From positions 1,221,770 to 1,285,769 of the forward strand of contig JAQTXH010000001.1 in NCBI GenBank assembly GCA_028688905.1: 64,000 nucleotides of DNA, in the 5' to 3' direction. The position numbers and the translations under genes are program-made. The notes under the pieces were generated by a model. The model made no database searches. It worked only from the letters and a program-made list of their open reading frames with translations, and was not told where the DNA came from. Below, piece after piece: positions 10,008-19,598 of this stretch (positions are counted from its first letter, which is position 1; every line of letters starts with the position of its first letter). Origin of the DNA: Acidiphilium sp. Lineage in GTDB: Bacteria; Pseudomonadota; Alphaproteobacteria; Acetobacterales; Acetobacteraceae.

Positions 10008-11002
10008 GACGATGACTTCCGATTGAAAAACCCGAGGATACCCATGGGGAAAAAAATCACCGAGACGACGAAGACCAGACCGATCACGCTCATCCAGTTG
10101 TCGGTGATCGAACTGACGTAATCGCGCATCATGATGAAAACCACGGCACCCACCAGGGGGCCATAAAAATTACGCATCCCGCCGAGGACCGCGATGATCA
10201 GAAAATCGCCGGAGAGTGTGTAATTGAGCAGGTTGGGCGAGGTGAAATTGTCGAGCAGGGCGTCCAACCCGCCGGCCATGGCGGCGACGATGCCGGAAAT
10301 CGCGAACGAAATGGCGATGTAACGCCGTGTCTTGATGCCCAGAAAGGTCAGGCGCTTGTGGTTCTCGCGAATGGCCACAAAGGTGTGGCCGAGGGGCGCA
10401 TTTAAAATAATCCAGAGCAGGGTTGCGCAAATTCCGAAACAAAGCAGCACGAAATAGTAAAAATCGACCGATCCCATCGCCAGCGTGACCCCGGGCAGAT
10501 GAATCGGCTGGCGAGAAAAGCCGGTCAGCCCGTCTTCACCGCCGGTCAGCGAATTCCAGCGCACCGCAATGAAATAGAACATCTGGCCGATCGCGATGGT
10601 GATCATCGAGAAATAGATGCCGCGCCGCCGGACCACGATCGGACCAAGCAGGGCGGCGGCAAGGCCACCGAGCAGCGTGCCGGCGAGAAGTGCCAGGAGC
10701 GTGCTGTGGGTCTCGTATTTCAGCATGAGTCCGACACCGTAGGCACCGAGACCGAAATAGGCGGCGTGGCCGAACGACAGGCCACCAGTATAACCGAGCA
10801 GGAGATTGAGACCCATCGCCGCGAGGGCATAGATCAGCACGCGGGAGGCAAGATCGGTGTAGCCGCCGACCAGCGGCAGCCAGAACGGCACGGCGAGCAG
10901 CACGGCCGCAAGGATGAGATTACCAAGCCCCCGGCGTGACATTGTGAATTTACCCGGGGATTTTGTGGAGGCAGTGCGGGGGGAGGAAAGATCGGTGCTC
11001 AT
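10004..11002 (-). CDS. livM: Branched-chain amino acid-type ABC transporter permease LivM
   Basis: Integral-membrane permease of the Liv importer with about nine hydrophobic stretches in 332 residues. The block LLLGYTGGLSFGHAAYFGLGAYG is typical of LivM, and the later ATRENHKR-like loop (here FVAIRENHKRL) is the cytoplasmic coupling region that contacts the ATPase. An N-terminal 25-residue polar extension precedes the first membrane segment. Start ATG at 11002 overlaps the livH stop. Confidence 0.93.
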   Translation of the reverse strand: MSTDLSSPRTASTKSPGKFTMSRRGLGNLILAAVLLAVPFWLPLVGGYTDLASRVLIYALAAMGLNLLLGYTGGLSFGHAAYFGLGAYGVGLMLKYETHSTLLALLAGTLLGGLAAALLGPIVVRRRGIYFSMITIAIGQMFYFIAVRWNSLTGGEDGLTGFSRQPIHLPGVTLAMGSVDFYYFVLLCFGICATLLWIILNAPLGHTFVAIRENHKRLTFLGIKTRRYIAISFAISGIVAAMAGGLDALLDNFTSPNLLNYTLSGDFLIIAVLGGMRNFYGPLVGAVVFIMMRDYVSSITDNWMSVIGLVFVVSVIFFPMGILGFFNRKSSS

Positions 11003-11871
11003 TCGAACAATCCTTCCTGGCCCATCAATCCGCGCGGGCGGACCACCAGCATGATACCCATGATAACATAAATCACCACCTCGCTGGCCGCCGGGAAAAA
11101 CGCCGTGGTGATGCCGGACGCGAGGCCGATGATCAGGCCGCCGAGCAGCGATCCAACCAGGGAGCCGACACCGCCCACCACGATGGCGACAAAGGCCGGC
11201 ATGATCAGGGTATCGCCCATGTTCGGGTTGAGACCGAGTTGGCCGGCGGCGAGAATACCGGCAACGCCAGCGAAGATGATGCCGATCACGAAGTTGGCCG
11301 AGCGCAATAGGTAGATGTTGACGCCCAGGGCCGAGATTGTTTCAAGGTCGGAATTGCCGGCTCGGATACGAATGCCGATACGGGTAAAGCGCAACACCGC
11401 GAACAACGCAGCGGTACCGATCAGTGCGACCGCGACGACGAACAAACGATAGCCGGTGAGGAAGAAATAGGTGTTACTGAGCGGATGATCGAGGAAACCG
11501 GGGATGGCCAGAGGCACGCCCTGGGCACCCCAGATAGTGCGGATCAGATCCTGGATGATGAAAGCCAGACCGAAGGTGAGCAGCAGCGAATAAATAGGGT
11601 CTTTACGACTATACAGCCGCCGGACCAGCGCGACCTCCACCACCAGCCCGATCGCCCCCGCCAGCAGCGGCGCGATGATCAAGGCCCCCCAGAACCCGAC
11701 ATAAGGAACAATGGTGAAGGCGAAATAGGCCGCCAGCGCCATAAAGGCTCCTTGAGCAAAATTGATCGTGTTGTTCAGGCCCAGAATGAGCGCCAGCCCC
11801 AATGCCATCAGAGCATAAAAGGCACCCTGGATCAGGCCATTGAACGCATTGAACAGCAGAACGAGACCCAT
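10999..11871 (-). CDS. livH: Branched-chain amino acid-type ABC transporter permease LivH
   Basis: Integral-membrane permease, partner of LivM, 290 residues with about eight hydrophobic segments. LivH hallmarks are the N-terminal NGLIQGAFYALMALGLALILG and the ENxDLE-type coupling loop, seen here as RAGNSDLETISALGV. It begins 87 bp after the binding-protein gene; that gap contains a hairpin likely to lower transporter expression relative to the binding protein. Confidence 0.93.
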   Translation of the reverse strand: MGLVLLFNAFNGLIQGAFYALMALGLALILGLNNTINFAQGAFMALAAYFAFTIVPYVGFWGALIIAPLLAGAIGLVVEVALVRRLYSRKDPIYSLLLTFGLAFIIQDLIRTIWGAQGVPLAIPGFLDHPLSNTYFFLTGYRLFVVAVALIGTAALFAVLRFTRIGIRIRAGNSDLETISALGVNIYLLRSANFVIGIIFAGVAGILAAGQLGLNPNMGDTLIMPAFVAIVVGGVGSLVGSLLGGLIIGLASGITTAFFPAASEVVIYVIMGIMLVVRPRGLMGQEGLFE

Positions 11872-11900
11872 GTGACCTCCCTGAACGTGAACGTGAACCC

Positions 11901-11930
11901 AAAAACCGGCCCCGCCGCACGACGGGGCCG
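11901..11930 (-). terminator. attenuator-like hairpin between binding-protein gene and livH
   Basis: On the minus strand an 8-bp G/C stem (CGGCCCCG/CGGGGCCG, 11907-11930) is followed by GG and five T (11901-11905). Its place between a binding-protein gene and the membrane genes is where partial terminators are often found in ABC operons. Confidence 0.6.
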
Positions 11931-11957
11931 CAGCCTATAGTCCAGGTCGCCTGAACG

Positions 11958-13214
11958 TCAGGCCGGGTAGGTCATTTTGCAGCCGGCGGCTGCGGGCGGC
12001 AGGGCGAGTTGAGCACCCGGAACGATGGCGGAGACATCGAACAAGTTTGGATATTTGCCGGTCTGGATGACGTGGCCGGGGAACATGCTGAGGAGCAACT
12101 GATGATCGGCGGCACGGTAGGCCGGTGCATTCGGTTGCAGCGCGACTTCCGGCGGCAATACAAGTCCTTCCATCGCTTTCACAACCTTCATTGTGTCGGT
12201 CGATTGAGCCCGCTCGACCGCCAGCTTAATGGCGTAGGTCGATGCATAGCCAAACCAGGACCGCGCCGAAGGATATTCACCGTTATACTGGGCCGCATAG
12301 GCTTTGACGAACGCCGCGACGTGCGGGGTGTTGGGCTGGTTCCAGTACCATTCCATCGTCCACCAGCCATAGCGCGCGGCCTCCGGCAGCGCCCGCGCCT
12401 GCTCCAGTTCAAACAAGGCCCCGCCGACGGCGATTTCCTTGTCGATACCGAACTGGGCAATCTGTTTCATGCAGTTGACCTGATCATCACCCACGAGAAG
12501 CAGGCAGAGAACTTTAGGTTTCTTGGCTTTCACATCGATCAGGTAGGACGAGAAATCGGTGGTGCCGACCGGGGCGAGCGCGCCGCCAGCCACGGTGCCG
12601 CCGGCTTTTTTCAGCTGCGTGGTGTAGTCAGCCTGTTCGGCGTGGCCGAAAGCGTAATCGGTAGTGATGAAGTACCAACTTTTGCCGAATTTTTTGAACA
12701 GGGTTTCGAAATCGCCCGACGTCAGCATCCAGGTTGTCGAGCAGGTGCGGAACGTGTTCCAGCGGCAGTTGGTACCGGTCAGGCTATCGACGTGACCACC
12801 CGTCGCGATGAACAGCAAATTGTGTTTGTCGGCAAACTGGCTGAGCGCGAGAGACGAGGCAGAATTCACCGTGCCCATCAGGAAATCGATTTTATCGCGC
12901 GAAACGAGCCGCGCCGCTTTATCGAGGCTGGTTCCGGGGTTGCCGGCACCGTCTTCGACCAGCAACTGCAAAGGGCGGCTCATGATGCCACCCGCTTTGT
13001 TGATCTCTGCCTCGGCGAACTTGGCACCCTTGATTTCGCTATGGCCCAAGGGCGCGAATGTACTGGTGATCGGGTCGACCATGCCGATCTTGATGGGCGT
13101 TTCACTCACCGCCCACGTGGGTTTTGGCGTGGCGACAAGGCCGGCCAAGCCAGCGGCCGCGCCGGCCTTGAGCAGGCCGCGGCGATCGAAGTTTCCAGAT
13201 TGACTGTCGTTCAT
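11958..13214 (-). CDS. Branched-chain amino acid-type ABC transporter substrate-binding protein
   Basis: Periplasmic binding protein (type 1 fold, Leu/Ile/Val-binding family) that delivers substrate to LivHM. The 418-residue protein starts with a twin-arginine-type signal: FDRRGLLKAG followed by a hydrophobic stretch and a TWA-V cleavage region near residue 35, so export through Tat is likely. The segments KIGMVDPITSTFAPLG and YFITTDYAFGHAEQADYT match the family. A strong Shine-Dalgarno (AAGGGGGAAT) precedes the ATG. It is the first gene of the liv operon; the actual ligand (amino acid, amide or other) cannot be read from sequence. Confidence 0.9.
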   Translation of the reverse strand: MNDSQSGNFDRRGLLKAGAAAGLAGLVATPKPTWAVSETPIKIGMVDPITSTFAPLGHSEIKGAKFAEAEINKAGGIMSRPLQLLVEDGAGNPGTSLDKAARLVSRDKIDFLMGTVNSASSLALSQFADKHNLLFIATGGHVDSLTGTNCRWNTFRTCSTTWMLTSGDFETLFKKFGKSWYFITTDYAFGHAEQADYTTQLKKAGGTVAGGALAPVGTTDFSSYLIDVKAKKPKVLCLLLVGDDQVNCMKQIAQFGIDKEIAVGGALFELEQARALPEAARYGWWTMEWYWNQPNTPHVAAFVKAYAAQYNGEYPSARSWFGYASTYAIKLAVERAQSTDTMKVVKAMEGLVLPPEVALQPNAPAYRAADHQLLLSMFPGHVIQTGKYPNLFDVSAIVPGAQLALPPAAAGCKMTYPA

Positions 13215-13422
13215 TGGTATTCCCCCTTGATATGATTTTTTATTTTACATCGAAATTTCTGGTCGGTGTAGCCGTTCATGGTTGCCTCGGTGACAACGCC
13301 ACGATGATAACGCTTACGGTCGCACTATAATGGGCTTTGCGGATTTTTCTCGCCTTTCCCCTCGATCTGCGTCGAAGTGATTCCGATTGTTCATCGCGAT
13401 GGCGGCGACTGTCAATCGTCCG

Positions 13423-13442
13423 ATGGTTGGATGATCAACCAT
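13423..13442. repeat. inverted repeat, possible operator
   Basis: ATGGTTG, 6-nt spacer, CAACCAT: seven-base perfect arms about 210 bp upstream of the liv binding-protein gene. Could be an operator for a dimeric regulator; no family can be named. Confidence 0.35.
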
Positions 13443-13513
13443 TCTGAAGTTATTGTAGAACTTATATGGTCAATGGAATGGTGAATTGACGTGTCGCGTT
13501 GGCCGACGCGACT

Positions 13514-13539
13514 GGGTCCCGATCCGGAAATCGGGACCC
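13514..13539. repeat. perfect 10-bp inverted repeat downstream of adhP
   Basis: GGGTCCCGAT, 6-nt loop, ATCGGGACCC. It sits 90 bp after the adhP stop on that strand. It has no T-run on either side, so it is either a Rho-independent-like mRNA end stabiliser or an operator. Confidence 0.45.
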
Positions 13540-13628
13540 TATCTTGAGCGTGGGACACGTTGAGATGCATCGGCAAGGCAAGCCGCAACCTCGCAAATCC
13601 TCGCCAAGTAGACGTGTGACCGTAAGTC

Positions 13629-14657
13629 TCAGGCGTTCATGTCGAGCACGATACGCCCTTCGATCTGGCCTTTGTGCATCCGTGAAAACACGTCGTTGAT
13701 ATTCTCGATCTTTTCTGCGGCGACTGTCGCTTTTACCTTACCGGCGGCAGCAAATTCGAGAGCTTCCTGAAGATCCAACCGAGTACCGACGATTGAACCG
13801 CGAACGGTGATGCCGTTGAGCACGACATCAAAGATCGGCAGCGGAAAATCCCCCGCAGGTAGTCCATTCAGTGCGACCGTACCCCCGCGCCGTACAAAAC
13901 CAAGGGCCTGCTCGAAGGCTTTAGGTGAAACGGCGGTAACCAGCACGCCGTGCGCACCGCCGGTTTCATGCCGGATCTGGGCGACCGGATCGACCTTGCG
14001 CGCATTCACCGTCACGCTCGCGCCCAAATGCCGTGCCAGTTCGAGCTTCGCGTCGTCGACGTCCACCGCCGCAACATTGAAGCCCATAGCGATCGCATAC
14101 TGAACCGCCATGTGGCCTAGCCCGCCGATGCCGGTGATGACGACCCAGTTTCCGGGGCGGCATTCGGTCATTTTCAAGCCCTTATAGACCGTAACGCCGG
14201 CGCAGAGCACCGGGGCGATCTCAATGAAGCCCAGATTTTTCGGCAGATGCCCGACGAAAGCAGGGTCGGCGATCGCGTAGTCAGCAAAGCCACCGTTCAC
14301 CGAATAACCGGTGTTCTGCTGGCTTTCGCACAGAGTTTCCCAGCCGCCGACACAGTGCTCGCAGTGACCGCAGGCAGTGTAGAGCCAGGGTATCCCGACG
14401 CGGTCGCCTTCCTTGACCAGCTTCACGTTGCGCCCAACACCGGAGACGAATCCGACGCCTTCATGCCCGGGAATGAAGGGCGGTTTCGGCTTCAGCGGCC
14501 AGTCGCCCTCGGCTGCGTGCAGGTCGGTATGACAGACTCCGGATGCTTCGATTTTCACCTGAATTTCATCCGGACCCGGTTGAGGCACCATAACCTCCTG
14601 GATCTCGAGGGGTTTTCCGAATTCCACAACAACTGCGGCTTTCATAGTTTTAGACAT
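13629..14657 (-). CDS. adhP: Zinc-dependent alcohol dehydrogenase, AdhP type
   Basis: Medium-chain, NAD(P)-dependent alcohol dehydrogenase. The 342 residues contain catalytic zinc ligands Cys42, His65-Glu66 and Cys152. The structural zinc group is Cys96-x2-Cys99-x2-Cys102-x7-Cys110, and the Rossmann motif is TGIGGLGHMA near residues 175-184. The VDVDD motif after the second strand suggests NAD rather than NADP preference. It is a single gene with intergenic space on both sides, so likely its own transcription unit. Ethanol is the usual substrate of this group, but the substrate range is not visible. Confidence 0.92.
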   Translation of the reverse strand: MSKTMKAAVVVEFGKPLEIQEVMVPQPGPDEIQVKIEASGVCHTDLHAAEGDWPLKPKPPFIPGHEGVGFVSGVGRNVKLVKEGDRVGIPWLYTACGHCEHCVGGWETLCESQQNTGYSVNGGFADYAIADPAFVGHLPKNLGFIEIAPVLCAGVTVYKGLKMTECRPGNWVVITGIGGLGHMAVQYAIAMGFNVAAVDVDDAKLELARHLGASVTVNARKVDPVAQIRHETGGAHGVLVTAVSPKAFEQALGFVRRGGTVALNGLPAGDFPLPIFDVVLNGITVRGSIVGTRLDLQEALEFAAAGKVKATVAAEKIENINDVFSRMHKGQIEGRIVLDMNA

Positions 14658-15017
14658 CAGGTTTCCTCATTCGATAATTTGTTGAGCTGGGAAGCGGTTC
14701 TCCCCAACGATGAGATCGAATCTGGCAAAATGCCCCGGCACCGTTTTCAGAATGCGTCTAGCCTATTGTTCGCAGCGCCTTATCCGCGCTCCGGCCCGGG
14801 CATCTTCCAAATCCCGTCACTGTCAGCCTGGAGACGTTTGCCAGGCCACCAGCAGGATTGGGCTATAGGTGACTAGTTTGAACTGCGCAGGAGGATAACT
14901 TCCCGATTTCTGGACCAGTAACTCCTGAAATGCGGGGGGGGGGGACCAAAGTTCCGTCCGTTCTTGCAGACCTGTGGAACCACTAGCCCGCTGAGATCAT
15001 ACGACTAACTTTGTGGG
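14658..15017. other. intergenic region with an 11-G tract
   Basis: This 360-bp gap between the adhP start and the trmB stop has no supported gene. It presumably holds the adhP promoter. A run of eleven G (14934-14944) is the only striking feature; this length is a typical site of slippage in replication or of sequencing error. Confidence 0.5.
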
Positions 15018-15707
15018 TCAGGCCTTTACGCCGAACGACCAGTAGTGTGGAAACCGCCCTGCCCGGATCGCTTTGGCTTCGTAGCGGGTGGCCGGCCAGT
15101 CCAATGGGCGTACCCGATGGTGTTCTAACAATTTGAAGCGGTCGCTGGCGGTGAACACCTGCTCGACCCACGCCTGATAGGTGGGATCGTCGCTGGCGAT
15201 GCGCCATTCGCCATTCGGAGCCAGGATGCGGGCGACCGAGTCAAGTGTGGCGGGGTGGACGAAGCGGCGCTTGGCGTGCCGCGCCTTCGGCCACGGATCG
15301 GGGAACATCAGGAAGACGCGGCCAATCGAAGCGTCCGGCAGGTCGCGGATCAGAATACGGGCATCGGCATCGTAGACGCGGAGGTTGGCGGGGATCGTGG
15401 CACCGGGTTCATCGAGCGGGGCTAGGCGCGAGAGCAGCGAGGCGATCGAGTTGGCGAACACCTCGCAGGCAATCAGGCCGACATCGGGGTTTTGATCGGC
15501 AATGGCTTGCGCGTGCTCGAAGCCGCCCGCGCCGACTTCGAGCCAGATTTCGCGCGACGCAATGGCGAAGGGCTGGGATGGCCAGCGCAGTTGGGGCAAT
15601 AGTGTGGCGATCAAGTCTGCTTGCCGCGCCCGCAAGGTATGCCCGACCGCCCGACCGTAGAGACGGTCGGGCGGCGGCTTCAGGCTCGCGTTCAGATCAA
15701 CGTCCAA
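15018..15707 (-). CDS. trmB: tRNA (guanine-N7-)-methyltransferase
   Basis: SAM-dependent enzyme that makes m7G46 in the tRNA variable loop. The SAM-binding motif [14 protein letters not shown] and the TrmB signature [16 protein letters not shown] are present. The frame is open back to 15785, but that part lies inside metK. I propose a TTG at 15707 overlapping the metK end by 11 nt, giving 229 residues, the normal family size; no strong ribosome site is visible, so the start is uncertain. Placement directly after metK, the SAM synthetase gene, makes functional sense. Confidence 0.9.
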   Translation of the reverse strand: MDVDLNASLKPPPDRLYGRAVGHTLRARQADLIATLLPQLRWPSQPFAIASREIWLEVGAGGFEHAQAIADQNPDVGLIACEVFANSIASLLSRLAPLDEPGATIPANLRVYDADARILIRDLPDASIGRVFLMFPDPWPKARHAKRRFVHPATLDSVARILAPNGEWRIASDDPTYQAWVEQVFTASDRFKLLEHHRVRPLDWPATRYEAKAIRAGRFPHYWSFGVKA

Positions 15708-16899
15708 ACGCCGACTTGAGCGCTGGAACCAGATCGGTCTTTTCCCAGGTGAAGGTTCCCAGTTCGGCACTGGGTTCGCGGCCAAAATGGCCGTAGGCCG
15801 AGGTCGGCACGTAGATCGGACGGTTCAGATGCAGGTGCTCGCGAATCCCGCGCGGCGTCAGATTGACCAGTTCGCGCAGGGTGTGCTCGATCTTGCGCTG
15901 GTCGACGTCACGGCCGGTGCCGTGCAGATCGACATAGACCGACAACGGGTGCGATACGCCGATCGCGTAGCTCACCTGAATGGTACAACGCGAGGCAAGC
16001 CCCGCCGCAACGACGTTTTTCGCGAGGTAGCGGCAGACATAGGCGGCCGAACGATCGACCTTGGTCGGGTCCTTGCCGGAAAATGCGCCGCCGCCGTGGG
16101 GCGCGGCTCCGCCATAAGTGTCGACGATGATTTTGCGCCCGGTCAACCCGCAATCGCCGTCGGGACCGCCGATCACAAAATTTCCGGTCGGATTGACGTA
16201 GAAATGCTCGTCGCTGCACATCCAGCCCTTGGGCAGAAGTTCGGTGATCAGCGGGCGCAGCATGGATTTGATGTCGTGCTGCGACATGCCGGCTTCGTGC
16301 TGGGTGGAGACCACGATCGAGGTCGCGGCGACAGGTTTGCCGTCGACGTACTTCAGAGTGACCTGGCTTTTTGCGTCCGGCAGCAGGCCAACGGCACGGG
16401 CGTCGCCGATTTTGCGCAGTTCGGAGATGCGGCGCAGAATCAGGTGGGCATAGTGGATCGGGGCGGGCATCAGCGCGTCGGTCTCGGTACAGGCGTAGCC
16501 GAACATGATGCCCTGATCGCCGGCACCTTCGTCCTTGTTGCTGCCATCACTGTGGTTGCCGGCATCGACGCCCGCGGCGATATCGGCGGACTGAGCGTGG
16601 AGCAGCACGTCGATTTTGGCGTTGCGCCAGGAAAAACCCTCCTGATCGTAACCGATATCATGCACCGCAAGGCGGGCAAGATGGGCGAGGTATTCAGGGG
16701 TGATGGTCGACGGACCACGGGTTTCGCCGGCCAGTACGATACGGTTGGTGGTTACCAGGGTTTCGCAGGCAACACGGGCGTAGGGATCGGCCGCCAGATA
16801 GGCATCGAGCACGGTATCGGAAATACGGTCGGCAACCTTATCAGGGTGGCCCTCGGAGACCGATTCCGAGGTGAACAGGAACTCGCCTTGGTCGCGCAT
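15697..16899 (-). CDS. metK: S-adenosylmethionine synthetase
   Basis: Makes S-adenosylmethionine from methionine and ATP in the cytoplasm. The 400-residue protein shows the ATP motif [11 protein letters not shown] at the N-terminus, the first signature [12 protein letters not shown] and the P-loop-like second signature [19 protein letters not shown]. The frame is open to 16953, but the ATG at 16899 has a good Shine-Dalgarno (GAGGAGAAATCC) and places [12 protein letters not shown] at the start as in homologues. dapB lies upstream and trmB overlaps downstream. Confidence 0.97.
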   Translation of the reverse strand: MRDQGEFLFTSESVSEGHPDKVADRISDTVLDAYLAADPYARVACETLVTTNRIVLAGETRGPSTITPEYLAHLARLAVHDIGYDQEGFSWRNAKIDVLLHAQSADIAAGVDAGNHSDGSNKDEGAGDQGIMFGYACTETDALMPAPIHYAHLILRRISELRKIGDARAVGLLPDAKSQVTLKYVDGKPVAATSIVVSTQHEAGMSQHDIKSMLRPLITELLPKGWMCSDEHFYVNPTGNFVIGGPDGDCGLTGRKIIVDTYGGAAPHGGGAFSGKDPTKVDRSAAYVCRYLAKNVVAAGLASRCTIQVSYAIGVSHPLSVYVDLHGTGRDVDQRKIEHTLRELVNLTPRGIREHLHLNRPIYVPTSAYGHFGREPSAELGTFTWEKTDLVPALKSAFGR

Positions 16900-17074
16900 G
16901 GATTTCTCCTCTTGTCGCGAAAAGCCCGAAGCCGGGAAGCGCCCTGGCCGCATGCCCGAGCCTATCCGGATTGGCGGAAACGTTGGTCCGGGTCAAGATT
17001 CCGCGGAGCAGCAATCGCCTTCGGAAAAAGAAAATGTTTATTTTTTGTCAAATAGTCACAAAAAACTGTTGCCT
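16900..17074 (-). promoter_or_regulatory. metK 5' leader with small hairpin and possible promoter
   Basis: On the minus strand, TTGACA occurs in an A/T-rich stretch near 17035-17050, and a hairpin CCCGGCTTCGGG followed by CTTTT (16921-16936) lies 20-30 nt before the metK Shine-Dalgarno. This may be a leader structure. I could not match it to a known SAM or SAH riboswitch consensus. Confidence 0.3.
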
Positions 17075-17818
17075 CTACAGGTCAAGCAGGTCACGCATGG
17101 TGTATCGGCCAGGGGGTTTGCCGATCAGCCATAGCGCCGCGCGAACCGCGCCATCGGCGAAAATGCGGCGGTCGAGCGCGTGGTGGGTCAAGGTGATCTG
17201 CTCGGTGGCGCTGGTGAAAAGGGCACTATGGCTGCCGACGATCTGCCCGCCGCGCAAGGCGGCGAAACCGATAGCCCCTGTCGCGCGCGGCCCGGTGTGG
17301 CCATCGCGGCCCGATTGCATCACCGATGCGAGATCGACCCGCCTGCCCCGCGCAATGGCGTGGCCGAGCGCGATGGCCGTGCCGGACGGGGCGTCGATTT
17401 TCTGGCGATGGTGCATTTCCAGAATTTCGGCATCGTGGCTTTCGGGCGCGAGGGCGGCGGCAAGGCGTTCGGCGAGGGCGAGGACCAGATTGACGCCGGG
17501 GGCGAAATTCGCCGCCTGAAATACCGGGATCAGCGCGGAGGCTGCGTTCACCGCCGCTTCGTCATCCAGGGTGAGACCGGTGGTCCCGAGGACCCAGGCG
17601 GTCTTTTGATCCGCGAGAATCGTTGCGTGGCGCTGGACGGTGGCCGCCGCGGTGAAATCGATGATGATGTCGCTTTGCGCCGCAAGGGTGGCAAGGTCGC
17701 CCGTGCGGCCAATCCCGCCGGTCACGATGGCACCGGTTGGGGGCACCGCGTCGGCGAGAAGCTTGCCCATCCGGCCGGTGATGCCGACGATGCCGACGCG
17801 AGGGGGGGTGGAGGTCAT
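17075..17818 (-). CDS. dapB: 4-hydroxy-tetrahydrodipicolinate reductase
   Basis: NAD(P)H-dependent step of the diaminopimelate/lysine pathway. The 247 residues have the dinucleotide motif GIVGITGRMG at residues 8-17 and the catalytic segment EMHHRQKIDAPSGTA, in which the His-His and Lys residues bind the substrate. The C-terminal RAALWLIGKPPGRYTMRDLL end is typical. It lies between etfQO and metK on the same strand. Confidence 0.95.
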   Translation of the reverse strand: MTSTPPRVGIVGITGRMGKLLADAVPPTGAIVTGGIGRTGDLATLAAQSDIIIDFTAAATVQRHATILADQKTAWVLGTTGLTLDDEAAVNAASALIPVFQAANFAPGVNLVLALAERLAAALAPESHDAEILEMHHRQKIDAPSGTAIALGHAIARGRRVDLASVMQSGRDGHTGPRATGAIGFAALRGGQIVGSHSALFTSATEQITLTHHALDRRIFADGAVRAALWLIGKPPGRYTMRDLLDL

Positions 17819-17929
17819 CGATCAGCCTATCTATCGCCCGTCAGAATTTTGCAATTGTCGGCCCCTCGCGGGTGGTCGTCAGAAGGTAGGAATTAGGGTC
17901 GCCGTGTTTATCCTGCAAAAAAACTTTTG

Positions 17930-19564
17930 CTACATCCCGCCGGGATAGTTCGGGCCGCCGGCACCTTCCGGCACCATCCAGTCGATGTTCTGGGTCGGGT
18001 CCTTGATGTCGCAGGTTTTGCAATGCACGCAGTTCTGCGCGTTGATTTGTAATTTCGGCACGCCCTCGTCAGCGCCGATGATTTCATAGACGCCAGCCGG
18101 GCAATAGCGGGTTTCGGGGCTGCGGTACTCGGCCCAGTTCACCGAAATCGCCTTGGCCGGATCGCGCAGCACCAGATGTGCCGGCTGGTTTTCCTCGTGG
18201 TTGGTATTGGAGATGAACACCGATGACGGCCGGTCGAACGTGAGGGTGCCGTCGGGTTTGGGATAAATGACCGGGGTGCATCGCGCGGCGGGGTGCAGCG
18301 CGGTGTTGTCGGCGCGGTTGCGCAGTGTCCAGGGCGATTTGCCACGGGTGATGTAGGTTTCGAGTGCGGCGTTCATCAGGCCGCCCCAGAGGCCGAATTT
18401 GGCGAAGCCGGGGCGGATGTTGCGCACCGCTTGTAGTTCCGGCCACAGCCAGCTTGCGCGGATTTTTTCGGGAAAACGATCGAGCGTCGCCGGCTTGTCG
18501 CCGGCGAGCGCCTCAGCGATCGCTTCGGCGGCGAGCATGCCGGATTTCATCGCGGTGTGGGTGCCCTTGATTTTCGGTACGTTGAGGAAGCCGGCTTCGC
18601 AGCCAACCAGGACGCCGCCGGGGAACACCAATTGGGGAATCGACTGGAAGCCACCCTCGTTCAGCGCCCGCGCACCGTAGGAGATGCGTTTCGCCCCCTC
18701 GAAAAACGGACGGATCGCCCTATGGGTTTTGAAGCGCTGCATCTCCTCGAACGGCGACAAAAACGGATTTTCGTAATCGAGACCGACAACAAAACCATAG
18801 GCCATCAGATTGTCGCCGAGGTGATAGAGGAACGAACCGCCATAGGTTTTGGTATCCAGCGGCCAGCCGACGCTGTGCATCACCAGGCCGGGCTGATGCT
18901 TCGCTGCGGGGACCTCCCATAATTCCTTGACGCCAAGCCCGTAGGTCTGCGGATCGGCCCCGCGATTCAGGCCGTAGCGCGCGATCAGCTGCTTGCCGAG
19001 ATTGCCACGGCAGCCCTCGGCGAACACGGTGTAGGTCGCCCGCAATTCCATGCCACGCTGGAATTGTGCGGTGGGCTTGCCATCCTTGCCGACGCCCACG
19101 TCGCCGGTCGCGACGCCGGCCACCCTGCCCTGCTCGATCAATGCCTCGGCAGCGGCGAAACCGGGATAGATTTCCACGCCCAATGCCTCGGCCTTGGTGC
19201 CGAGAAACCGCACCACATTGCCCAGGCTGACAACGTAATTGCCATGATTGTTCATCTGCGGCGGCGTGGGAAGCTTGAATGATCTGGCTTCAGTCAGGAA
19301 CATGAAGCGGTCGTCGCCAGCCGGTGCCGAGCCTTGGATCGCGCCGATATCCGCCTCCGGCAACAGTTCGGCCATGGCCTGCGGTTCCATCACGCAGCCG
19401 GAGAGGATATGCGCGCCGACTTCGCCGCCTTTTTCGACGACGCAGACGGTAATTTGGGGGTCGATTTGTTTCAGGCGGATCGCCGCGGACAGGCCCGCCG
19501 GCCCAGCACCTACCACCACGACATCAAACTCCATGGCGTCCCGAGCCGCGTTTTCGTTTGACAT
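17930..19564 (-). CDS. Electron transfer flavoprotein-ubiquinone oxidoreductase
   Basis: Membrane-associated flavoprotein that passes electrons from ETF (fed by acyl-CoA and other dehydrogenases) to ubiquinone. The 544 residues carry an N-terminal FAD motif VVGAGPAGLSAAIRL at 17-31 and a C-terminal [4Fe-4S] site: Cys487 in RYCPAGVYE and Cys512, Cys515, Cys518 in NCVHCKTCDIKDPTQNI. Length and end are standard for alphaproteobacterial ETF-QO. ETF itself is not in the window. A triple 15-bp tandem repeat lies directly upstream. Confidence 0.95.
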   Translation of the reverse strand: MSNENAARDAMEFDVVVVGAGPAGLSAAIRLKQIDPQITVCVVEKGGEVGAHILSGCVMEPQAMAELLPEADIGAIQGSAPAGDDRFMFLTEARSFKLPTPPQMNNHGNYVVSLGNVVRFLGTKAEALGVEIYPGFAAAEALIEQGRVAGVATGDVGVGKDGKPTAQFQRGMELRATYTVFAEGCRGNLGKQLIARYGLNRGADPQTYGLGVKELWEVPAAKHQPGLVMHSVGWPLDTKTYGGSFLYHLGDNLMAYGFVVGLDYENPFLSPFEEMQRFKTHRAIRPFFEGAKRISYGARALNEGGFQSIPQLVFPGGVLVGCEAGFLNVPKIKGTHTAMKSGMLAAEAIAEALAGDKPATLDRFPEKIRASWLWPELQAVRNIRPGFAKFGLWGGLMNAALETYITRGKSPWTLRNRADNTALHPAARCTPVIYPKPDGTLTFDRPSSVFISNTNHEENQPAHLVLRDPAKAISVNWAEYRSPETRYCPAGVYEIIGADEGVPKLQINAQNCVHCKTCDIKDPTQNIDWMVPEGAGGPNYPGGM

Positions 19565-19598
19565 GTGGTTCCTCCCAATGTGCAGTTTTCGGTAAATG

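Larger units (their letters stand above)
13215..13628. other. intergenic region upstream of the liv operon
   Basis: No credible gene is seen in this 414-bp stretch between the liv operon and adhP, both on the minus strand. It must hold the liv promoter. A TATAAT occurs on the plus strand near 13326, and TATAGT on the minus strand overlaps it, but neither has a convincing -35. Two inverted repeats (13423-13442 and 13514-13539) are listed separately. Confidence 0.6.

Noticed and set aside
12009-13235. 408-codon plus-strand frame
   Set aside because: Antisense of the Tat-type binding-protein gene; no domain features.
15787-17055. 422-codon plus-strand frame
   Set aside because: Antisense of metK, which has its two signatures intact; shadow.
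16900-17074. possible SAM-responsive riboswitch before metK
   Set aside because: Looked for SAM-II, SAM/SAH and SAH-type conserved segments and pseudoknot partners and could not identify them by eye. A covariance-model search with the Rfam SAM and SAH models would decide.
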